Below are positions 1 through 5,211 of a stretch of DNA of 5,211 nucleotides, piece by piece (the first letter of the stretch is position 1; every line of letters begins with the position of its first letter). This DNA comes from an uncultured beta proteobacterium. Lineage in GTDB: Bacteria; Pseudomonadota; Gammaproteobacteria; Burkholderiales; Burkholderiaceae_C. The translations under genes were made by a program, and so were the position numbers. Location of the stretch: assembly GCA_903927495.1 (NCBI GenBank), contig CAIYNH010000491.1, positions 1 to 5,211 of the forward strand. Reading direction: 5' to 3'. The notes under the pieces were generated by a model that saw only the letters and a list, made by a program, of their open reading frames with translations, made no database searches and was not told the DNA's origin.

Positions 1-505
1 CGACCTGATCCTGATGGACTTGCACATGCCGGTGCTGGATGGCTATTCAGCCACCGAGCAAATAAGACAGTGGGAGTTCGAAAAAAAGCAGCCCCGTTTA
101 CCCATCATCGCCCTCACCGCCGACGCTTTTGAAGAAGACCACCAGCATTGCCTGGCAGTGGGAATGGACGACTTTCTCACAAAGCCGATCAGCATCCACA
201 CCTTGAGGCAGGCCTTGGCCCAATGGCTGCCAACGTTGCCAACCAGTGCCTTGGCAGTTCAAGGGTCAGCCACACCAGTGGCACTCCTTGATTTCAGGCA
301 ATTTACCGCCCTCGTCAACGAATTGACTCCGCTTCTAGAGCACAACAAGTTCCAGGCTCTAAACACAATCAAGAAGATCCAAAGTTTGGTCGCGGGCACT
401 TTCATAGAGGCAGAAATCAATAAAATCAGCGAACTTCTGCAAACCTTTCGTTTTCATGAAGCGCTCGAGCGACTGCGCAGCGTCGCAGCACTTCAAATCC
501 ACTGA
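1..505 (+). CDS. C-terminal end of a response-regulator/hybrid histidine kinase (REC domain plus helical tail), 5' truncated
   Basis: The open frame enters at the left edge (codons from base 2) and ends at TGA 503-505, so the true start lies outside the window and the ATG at 14 is internal. The first ~75 codons are the second half of a receiver domain. The phosphoacceptor Asp is in the motif [10 protein letters not shown] (Asp codon 17-19), the switch Thr is in IALTAD, and the conserved Lys is in LTKP (codon 182-184). After it come about 85 residues, mostly predicted helical, with no HPt-type His motif. A terminal REC of the MDxxMPxxDG / LTAxA type is typical of hybrid sensor kinases, so that is the favoured identity; a stand-alone response regulator cannot be excluded because the N-terminus is missing. 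The next gene starts 10 bases after this stop on the same strand, so the two are probably co-transcribed. Identity as REC is sure; kinase membership is inferred. Confidence 0.85.
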   Translation, partial: DLILMDLHMPVLDGYSATEQIRQWEFEKKQPRLPIIALTADAFEEDHQHCLAVGMDDFLTKPISIHTLRQALAQWLPTLPTSALAVQGSATPVALLDFRQFTALVNELTPLLEHNKFQALNTIKKIQSLVAGTFIEAEINKISELLQTFRFHEALERLRSVAALQIH

Positions 506-515
506 AAATCTCAGC

Positions 516-3500
516 ATGACAGATAAAAAACCCCTAATTCTGGTCATTGACGACACGCCCACCAACCTGCTTACGCTGGGAATGGCGCTTGAGCCCGACT
601 TTGACTTGCAAATTGCCACCTCGGGTGCAATGGGTCTGGCTCTGGCAGAAGAAACACCGCCGGATCTCATCCTTCTCGACATCATGATGCCTGATATGGA
701 TGGTTTTGAGATGTGTAGACGCCTCAAAACCATGGCCACTCTGAAAGATATTCCGGTGGTTTTTGTCAGCGCCCTGACTGAAATCGAATCTGAGTCGATT
801 GGTCTGTCTCTGGGCGCGGTGGACTACATCACCAAACCGGTCAATGTGGAAATTGCAAGGCAGCGTATTCGCAATCTGCTTGAACGTGAAGCGTTACGCA
901 CCAATGTGATCGCCCAAAGAGATCAACTGAGGCAACAACTGCAATTTGGTCAGGCCCTCAATGAAGTTGCCCAGGCCATTATCGACAGTGACGACTCCAG
1001 CAGCATTCTGAAAAAGACCACGGCCATTGTGGGCCAGTCGCTGGGGCTGGACCGAGCCTTGATTTACGACGTGTCATTCGAGCAGCGACTCGCCATTGGG
1101 CTGTGTGAATGGCTCAACCCTTTGTACCCTGATTTGCAACCCAGCATCGGAAATTATCCACTGTCTGTATTTGCTGGTGGCGCAGCCGAGATCCAACGCA
1201 CCCACCACTATTTGATAAGCCAGAGCGAGGATGTCAATCCGCATTTCATTGACGATGGCTCGGGTCAACTGCTGCACCAGCAAATGCAAATCCAAAGTCT
1301 GCTGTGGTATCCCTTTGGCTTTCGTGACAATAACTGTAACTTCCTGGCACTCAATCAGGTCTACTCAAGCCGAGTCTGGACTCAACAGGAGTTGGAATTC
1401 CTGGATGCGTTGAGTCGTCAGGTCAGTATGGCTCTGACAAAAATCCATTTACTGGATGGACAAAAAAGAGCACAAGAAAAAATTCAACTGGCTGCGAGTG
1501 TTTTTACTCATGCACGCGAGGGCATCACAATTACCGATGCCAACGGCCTAATAGTTGAGGTCAATGATGCGTTCACCCGCATTACCGGTTTTCCCCGAAA
1601 TGAAGTACTGGGAAAAAGCCCGCGTATTTTGAGCTCCGGGCGCCATGGCAAAGAGTTTTATGCCAATTTGTGGCACCAATTGATCGAGAAGGGCCATTGG
1701 TACGGTGAGATCTGGAACCGTCGTAAAAATGGCGAGATTTTTGCCGAGATGCTGACCATCTCGGCGGTACGCAATGCCCAGGGCAAGGCCGAGCATTACG
1801 TTGCCCTGTTCTCGGACATCACCGCCATCAAGGAGCACCAGGACCAACTCATCCACATTGCTCACTACGACGCACTGACCAATTTGCCCAACCGGGTGTT
1901 GTTGGCTGATCGCTTACGTCAAGGCATGGCCCATGAACAGCGGTACGGCAAAAAACTGGCGGTAGTGTTTCTTGACCTCGATGGCTTCAAGTCTGTCAAC
2001 GACATCCATGGCCATGAAGCTGGCGATCAATTGCTCATTACCCTAGCCGCCCGCATGAAGCAGTCGCTACGCGAAGGCGACACCCTGGCTCGCATTGGTG
2101 GAGATGAATTTGTTGCAGTCCTGGGTAACCTTGAAGATGCCAACGCCAGTGTGCCGATGCTAACGCGACTTCTCAGCGCTGCCGCCCAACCCTTGGTACT
2201 CAATAACGCCGTGCTCCAGATTTCAGCCAGTCTGGGGGTCACCTACTATCCACAGACTCAGGAAGTCGAAGCGGATCAGTTGCTGCGACAGGCCGATCAG
2301 GCCATGTACCAAGCCAAGCTGTTGGGCAAAAATCGCTTCAACTTCTTTGATGCTGAGCAAGACAGCGGCATTCGCTGCTACCACGAAACCATCGAGCGCA
2401 TTCGCCAAGGCATGGTTGACGATGAGTTCGTGTTGCATTACCAACCCAAAGTGAACATGCTCACCGGTGCCGTAATTGGCGCTGAAGCTCTGATCCGATG
2501 GCAACACCCCGACACCGGGCTAATGGCACCTGGGTTGTTTCTACCCTCCATCGAAAGTCATCCGCTTGCAATTGAGTTGGGTGAATGGGTGATTGACAGC
2601 GCCTTGATCCAACTGGAGGTCTGGCAGGCCCAGGGAATCCAGATGCCAGTCAGCGTGAATGTCGGTGCGCGTCAGTTGCAGCAACCCAATTTTGTCGCTC
2701 GCCTGCGAGAGAGCCTGGCGCGGCACCCGAACATCAAGCCTTCCAGCCTGGAAATCGAAATTCTCGAAACCAGCGCGCTCGAAGACATTTCGCGGGTATC
2801 ACAGGTGATTGAGAGCTGCCGTGAACTCGGTGTGCTGTTTGCCATGGATGACTTTGGTACCGGCTATTCATCGTTGACCTACTTACGTCGACTGAGGGTT
2901 AATTTGCTCAAGATTGACCAGAGCTTTGTGCGCGACATGCTCGACGATGCCGATGATCTGGCTATCTTGCAGGGTGTCATTGGCTTGGCCAAGTCGTTTC
3001 GGCGCAGCGCCATTGCCGAAGGGGTCGAGACTGTCGCCCACGGCACATTGCTGCTGCAACTGGGATGCGAGTTGGGTCAGGGCTATGGGATTGCCCGACC
3101 GATGCCAGCCCATGAAATGAGCCAATGGTTAAACGAGTGGCGACCCGATGTTGCGTGGCATCAGCAGGCAGTCATCACCCTTGACGACGTGCCTCTGCTG
3201 TACGCCCGTGTCGAACACCGGGCTTGGATAGCTGCCATGGGCGGACACCTCAGGGGCGAGCGCACGGCCCCACCACCACTGGACCACCACCAGTGCAACT
3301 TTGGCAAATGGCTCGACTGTGATGGACTGCTGCGCTATGGTGCCCTGCCCAGCTTTGCCGTCATCATGGAAATCCACACGCAGGTGCATGAATTGGGAGC
3401 GCAACTGATGGCACTTCAGGCGCAAGGCTGCAACGCCCAAGCCTTGGACCGTTTGCAGGAACTTGATGCCCTGCGGGATGCCCTACTGGAACGACTGGAT

Positions 3501-3548
3501 GCGCTGGCACAGAACAGACAGCGTGCAGTCGCCATGCAGCCAAGCTAA
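516..3548 (+). CDS. REC-GAF-PAS-GGDEF-EAL-CZB cyclic-di-GMP synthase/phosphodiesterase (1010 aa)
   Basis: Cytosolic signalling enzyme that probably makes and breaks cyclic-di-GMP; no signal peptide or membrane segment is seen. REC (~5-122): acidic pocket D12/D13, phosphoacceptor D55, S85, K107. A coiled-coil-like linker (~117-145) leads to a GAF domain (~148-312) and a PAS/PAC domain (~322-440). GGDEF (~443-612): DALTNLPNR, metal ligand D487 in FLDLDGFKSVND, GGDEF at 528-532, and inhibitory I-site RxxD (R519-D522) five residues upstream. EAL (~627-872) keeps every catalytic position: E657 (EAL), N715, E748, D778/D779 (DDFGTGYSS), K799, E835 (EGVET), Q855. CZB (~890-1000): H901, C927 (QCNFGKW), H954 and H958 form a zinc-site pattern. 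The start at 516 is chosen because REC begins directly after it and the upstream gene stops at 505; the alternative ATG at 456 adds 20 residues unlike any REC and overlaps that gene. No strong Shine-Dalgarno sequence is visible, so translational coupling is plausible. Domain calls are firm; net activity is not predictable. Confidence 0.95.
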   Translation: MTDKKPLILVIDDTPTNLLTLGMALEPDFDLQIATSGAMGLALAEETPPDLILLDIMMPDMDGFEMCRRLKTMATLKDIPVVFVSALTEIESESIGLSLGAVDYITKPVNVEIARQRIRNLLEREALRTNVIAQRDQLRQQLQFGQALNEVAQAIIDSDDSSSILKKTTAIVGQSLGLDRALIYDVSFEQRLAIGLCEWLNPLYPDLQPSIGNYPLSVFAGGAAEIQRTHHYLISQSEDVNPHFIDDGSGQLLHQQMQIQSLLWYPFGFRDNNCNFLALNQVYSSRVWTQQELEFLDALSRQVSMALTKIHLLDGQKRAQEKIQLAASVFTHAREGITITDANGLIVEVNDAFTRITGFPRNEVLGKSPRILSSGRHGKEFYANLWHQLIEKGHWYGEIWNRRKNGEIFAEMLTISAVRNAQGKAEHYVALFSDITAIKEHQDQLIHIAHYDALTNLPNRVLLADRLRQGMAHEQRYGKKLAVVFLDLDGFKSVNDIHGHEAGDQLLITLAARMKQSLREGDTLARIGGDEFVAVLGNLEDANASVPMLTRLLSAAAQPLVLNNAVLQISASLGVTYYPQTQEVEADQLLRQADQAMYQAKLLGKNRFNFFDAEQDSGIRCYHETIERIRQGMVDDEFVLHYQPKVNMLTGAVIGAEALIRWQHPDTGLMAPGLFLPSIESHPLAIELGEWVIDSALIQLEVWQAQGIQMPVSVNVGARQLQQPNFVARLRESLARHPNIKPSSLEIEILETSALEDISRVSQVIESCRELGVLFAMDDFGTGYSSLTYLRRLRVNLLKIDQSFVRDMLDDADDLAILQGVIGLAKSFRRSAIAEGVETVAHGTLLLQLGCELGQGYGIARPMPAHEMSQWLNEWRPDVAWHQQAVITLDDVPLLYARVEHRAWIAAMGGHLRGERTAPPPLDHHQCNFGKWLDCDGLLRYGALPSFAVIMEIHTQVHELGAQLMALQAQGCNAQALDRLQELDALRDALLERLDALAQNRQRAVAMQPS

Positions 3549-3689
3549 ACAGCAGCGCGCTGCAGCAAGCCAGCAGTAACGTAATTACAAAGAATTCGAG
3601 CCTCTATAGCCCGTCTATCAAGCGTTACACACTATCAATTATATAGCATAGAGTGCTGCAAGCCTGACTCTAAGAGGGTCAAACACCGG
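3549..3689. other. Convergent intergenic gap with short dyads; no clear gene
   Basis: This stretch separates two convergently transcribed genes, so it should hold the 3' ends of both transcripts and needs no promoter. It contains a 12-base perfect palindrome GCAGCGCGCTGC (3552-3563) right after the stop of the GGDEF-EAL gene, an 8-base palindrome GTAATTAC (3580-3587), a direct repeat CTATCAA at 3615-3621 and 3632-3638, and a CTCTATAGC/GCATAGAG inverted pair (3602-3610 with 3646-3653, one bulge). The centre is clearly more AT-rich than the flanking genes. None of the dyads is followed by a T-run on either strand, so no textbook intrinsic terminator can be named. No convincing small ORF or RNA gene was seen. 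Confidence 0.6.
3665..3681 (+). terminator. Weak candidate hairpin between convergent genes
   Basis: The 17 bases form two 7-base arms, TGACTCT and AGGGTCA, around an AAG loop. In + strand RNA every position pairs (one U-G wobble); in - strand RNA the same position is a C-A mismatch, so the hairpin favours the transcript of the c-di-GMP gene, whose stop lies 116 bases upstream. It also sits 9 bases beyond the eda stop. There is no U-tract after it on either strand, so it may be only a 3'-end-stabilising stem, or chance. Confidence 0.22.
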
Positions 3690-4331
3690 TTACTTATGCA
3701 AGCTCCGGGTTTCGTTGGCCAAGCGCGTCACGCGCCCCCAATCACCCAGCTCCGGTACGTTGGCAGGTACCAGCCAGGAGCCACCGACACAGACCACATT
3801 GGACAAGGCCAGGAAATCAGGTGCATTTTGCAAACTGATGCCACCGGTAGGGCAAAACCTGATTTCAAAAAATGGCCCCCCCCAGGCCTTCAGCATGGCC
3901 ACACCACCGGCTTGCAGAGCCGGGAAAAACTTCAGTTCGGTAAAGCCGTCTTCCTGCGCCGCCATGATTTCGCCAGCAGTGGCAACACCCGGCAACAAGG
4001 CCAGACCGACATCTCGGCATGCCTGCCCGACAGCGCTGGTGTAGCCCGGGCTGACCGCAAAACGTGCTCCAGCGTTGGCCGCCGCCTGGGCATCGGCGCG
4101 ACTGCGCACCGTGCCAGCACCGACCACAGCCTCAGGCACCTCGCGGGCAATAGCTTCAATGCAGGCCAGGGCTTGCGGTGTGCGCAGTGTCACTTCCAGC
4201 ATGCGAATGCCTCCTGCCAGCATGGCCCGCGCCATCGGCACAGCATGCGCCGCATCATTGAGCACAATCACCGGAATCACCGGAGCATCCTGCATGACCT
4301 GCAGGGCTGTGAATTGAGTTTTTTCGTTCAT
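3690..4331 (-). CDS. eda: KDPG aldolase (2-dehydro-3-deoxy-6-phosphogluconate aldolase / 4-hydroxy-2-oxoglutarate aldolase)
   Basis: Cytosolic class I aldolase, the last step of the Entner-Doudoroff pathway: it splits 2-keto-3-deoxy-6-phosphogluconate into pyruvate and glyceraldehyde-3-phosphate; family members also act on 4-hydroxy-2-oxoglutarate. The 213-residue product has the family's usual length and aligns end to end with E. coli Eda as remembered. The Schiff-base lysine is K134 in TELKFFPA and the general acid/base is E46 in EVTLRT. R50, T74 (GAGTV), the phosphate-binding RFCPTGGIS (158-166) and GGSWLVP (183-189) are also present. The start at 4331 gives the expected N-terminus, with a weak purine-rich AGAAAG five bases upstream. 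It lies 102 bases downstream of edd on the same strand, matching the usual edd-eda operon. No frameshift or missing catalytic residue is seen. Confidence 0.97.
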   Translation of the reverse strand: MNEKTQFTALQVMQDAPVIPVIVLNDAAHAVPMARAMLAGGIRMLEVTLRTPQALACIEAIAREVPEAVVGAGTVRSRADAQAAANAGARFAVSPGYTSAVGQACRDVGLALLPGVATAGEIMAAQEDGFTELKFFPALQAGGVAMLKAWGGPFFEIRFCPTGGISLQNAPDFLALSNVVCVGGSWLVPANVPELGDWGRVTRLANETRSLHK

Positions 4332-4337
4332 GTTTAC

Positions 4338-4365
4338 TTTCTAAATAAGATTCTTAGATTTCTAA
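4338..4365 (-). repeat. Direct repeat TTAGAAA x2, 21 bases apart, upstream of eda
   Basis: On the - strand TTAGAAA occurs at 4365-4359 and again at 4344-4338, with start-to-start spacing of exactly 21 bases, about two helical turns. An inverted third copy lies at 4422-4428 beside the edd stop. The near copy overlaps the eda Shine-Dalgarno region. The spacing fits either a same-face protein operator or alternative RNA partners; with AT-rich 7-mers, chance is possible. Confidence 0.5.
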
Positions 4366-4394
4366 TTCATTCGTGGCGAGGCTTCGTGTCGCAG

Positions 4395-4412
4395 GCATTG
4401 CTGTAGCAAGGC
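4395..4412 (-). other. Small hairpin 21 bases after the edd stop
   Basis: Arms TTGCT and AGCAA (4398-4402, 4405-4409) pair perfectly around a two-base centre, and two more G-C pairs extend the stem past one mismatch. Downstream on the eda mRNA there is no U-run, so it does not look like an intrinsic terminator. It would sit inside the large loop closed by the longer edd-eda inverted repeat, and could serve as a processing or stability element. Short stem, low certainty. Confidence 0.3.
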
Positions 4413-4433
4413 AAGGATGATTTAGAAATGGGC

Positions 4434-5211
4434 TTAGAGCCAGCTACAGGCACCCGACTCAGCGCTCTGCGCATTGCGCCGCATACTTGCAAACAACTCA
4501 CGTCCCATGCCTTCGCCATTGGCAGCACGCAGACTATGCGGCATTGTGGCAACAGTCCGGGCGGCCCAAACCTCATCGGGAACCAGTACCTGCAATGTGG
4601 CTGCGCTGGCATCCAGGCAGATTACATCACCGTCAAGCAATTTCGCCAGGGGTCCACCTATGGCCGCTTCTGGGGAAACATGAATCGCCGAAGGCACCTT
4701 GCCAGATGCACCGCTCATGCGACCATCGGTCACCAGCGCCACCCGGTACCCCTTGCCTTGCAACACCGCCATCGGTGGAATCAACTTGTGCAACTCGGGC
4801 ATGCCGTTGGCTTGCGGACCCTGCCAACGCACCACACAAACCACGTCCTGGTTAAGTTCGTTAGCGGTAAAGGCCTGATGCAAGGCATCTTGCGAATCAA
4901 ACACCCGGCACGGTGCCTGAATCAACTGCCGGTCTTCGGGCACAGCGGAGATTTTGATCACGCTGCGACCCAGGTTGCCTTGTAACAGCTTTAAACCTCC
5001 ACTCGGGCTGAAAGGCTTGTCAGCCGGGCGTACCACGCTATCATCTTTACTAGCACCCGGGTCATGCCAAGTTAGTGTTGGGGTATGAATCGAGCCAGCG
5101 TAAGCTTCGACAGGCGCAGCACAAACGGTGGCTGATGGAATTCGCGTGTACTCACGCAAGCCCCCGACCCGCACCGTCAAGACATCAGCATGCATCAAGC
5201 CCGCGTCCAAA
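4434..5211 (-). CDS. edd: 6-phosphogluconate dehydratase, C-terminal part (5' end beyond the right edge)
   Basis: Entner-Doudoroff enzyme that dehydrates 6-phosphogluconate to 2-keto-3-deoxy-6-phosphogluconate, the substrate of the neighbouring aldolase; an iron-sulfur enzyme of the IlvD/Edd family. About 258 codons are visible of a family length near 600; the cluster-binding N-terminal part is outside the window. The apparent start at 5210 (TTG) is internal. Diagnostic family stretches are [30 protein letters not shown] (131-143 of the visible part) and [20 protein letters not shown] (159-178), then SPEA and a C-terminal GMGRELF. These match E. coli Edd rather than IlvD. Between the YT and PFS landmarks (visible residues 21-69) the segment is about 13 residues longer than in E. 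coli Edd as recalled. The gene ends in TAA (4436-4434), with eda following on the same strand. Confidence 0.96.
   Translation of the reverse strand, partial: LDAGLMHADVLTVRVGGLREYTRIPSATVCAAPVEAYAGSIHTPTLTWHDPGASKDDSVVRPADKPFSPSGGLKLLQGNLGRSVIKISAVPEDRQLIQAPCRVFDSQDALHQAFTANELNQDVVCVVRWQGPQANGMPELHKLIPPMAVLQGKGYRVALVTDGRMSGASGKVPSAIHVSPEAAIGGPLAKLLDGDVICLDASAATLQVLVPDEVWAARTVATMPHSLRAANGEGMGRELFASMRRNAQSAESGACSWL

Larger units (their letters stand above)
4332..4433 (-). promoter_or_regulatory. edd-eda intercistronic region with competing inverted repeats over the eda RBS
   Basis: This 102-base spacer is AT-rich on the eda side. Read as mRNA (- strand), a segment just after the edd stop (4429-4420) is complementary to two downstream sites. 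It pairs over 9 bases with 4346-4338, which overlaps the AGAAAG ribosome-binding site (4342-4337), and over 8 bases with 4365-4358. The two pairings exclude one another. Further small dyads lie between them (TAAGATTCTTA at 4346-4356; TTAGA/TCTAA at 4354-4365). The pairings are seen directly; a regulatory role is inference. The repeats could equally be protein-binding sites. No good sigma-70 promoter for eda alone was recognised. Confidence 0.4.

Noticed and set aside
456..515. Upstream ATG extending the c-di-GMP protein by 20 residues
   Set aside because: The extra residues overlap the preceding gene, resemble no REC N-terminus, and have no Shine-Dalgarno sequence; ATG 516 directly precedes the REC domain.
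359..739. 126-codon - strand frame across the junction of the two signalling genes
   Set aside because: Opposes the REC coding sequence of both genes and has no domain signal.
3552..3563. Perfect palindrome GCAGCGCGCTGC as a terminator stem
   Set aside because: It has no loop and no T-run after it; as a 12-base palindrome in GC-rich sequence it may be chance.
3602..3653. Possible promoter in the AT-rich part of the convergent gap (TTACAC, TATATA, TTGATA-like boxes)
   Set aside because: Spacing between the boxes is wrong (about 11 or 24 bases) on either strand, and no gene there needs a promoter.
3696..4406. 236-codon open frame on the + strand opposite eda
   Set aside because: It lies fully antisense to a confidently identified aldolase and its product is low-complexity in His/Arg/Gln/Ala with no recognisable domain. 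It is a shadow frame.
4428..4985. 185-codon open frame on the + strand opposite edd
   Set aside because: Antisense to conserved Edd motifs; composition is typical of a reverse-strand shadow and no RBS is evident.
1..5211. CRISPR array, tRNA/rRNA, insertion sequence or phage attachment site
   Set aside because: No regularly spaced repeats, no transposase or integrase fragments, no target-site duplications and no tRNA-like cloverleaf were seen.

Overview
The window reads as an ordinary chromosomal segment of a moderately GC-rich betaproteobacterium. Order Burkholderiales, probably Comamonadaceae (Rhodoferax/Polaromonas-like), is the best guess. It rests on protein flavour, on the edd-eda pair, and on the multidomain c-di-GMP protein with a C-terminal CZB domain. 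No rRNA, tRNA, phage, IS or CRISPR sequence was seen, and the species cannot be fixed from sequence reading alone.

Left part (1-3548, + strand), a signalling block. The window opens inside the 3' end of a gene whose visible part is a receiver (REC) domain plus a helical tail, most likely the C-terminus of a hybrid sensor histidine kinase. Ten bases after its stop begins a 1010-residue protein with the order REC - coiled-coil linker - GAF - PAS - GGDEF - EAL - CZB. The residues needed for cyclic-di-GMP synthesis and for its hydrolysis are present, as are the product-inhibition I-site and a His/Cys/His/His zinc-site pattern. The simplest reading is a phosphorelay in which the upstream kinase acts on the REC domain of a bifunctional c-di-GMP enzyme that also senses zinc or redox state.

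Middle (3549-3689), a 141-base convergent gap between the signalling block and the next, oppositely oriented operon. It is AT-rich in its centre and holds several short dyads, but no convincing hairpin-plus-U-tract terminator.

Right part (3690-5211, - strand), the Entner-Doudoroff pair. edd (6-phosphogluconate dehydratase, C-terminal 258 residues only; the gene runs off the right edge) is followed by eda (KDPG aldolase, complete, 213 residues). Together they convert 6-phosphogluconate to pyruvate plus glyceraldehyde-3-phosphate. The 102-base edd-eda gap is AT-rich near eda. It contains a segment just after the edd stop that can pair with either of two copies of a TTAGAAA motif, one of which overlaps the weak eda ribosome-binding site. 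This is the least-explained structure in the window and a candidate for translational coupling or switching.

No wholly new system is apparent. The best leads are the seven-part c-di-GMP protein with its CZB sensor and the possible mRNA switch between edd and eda.
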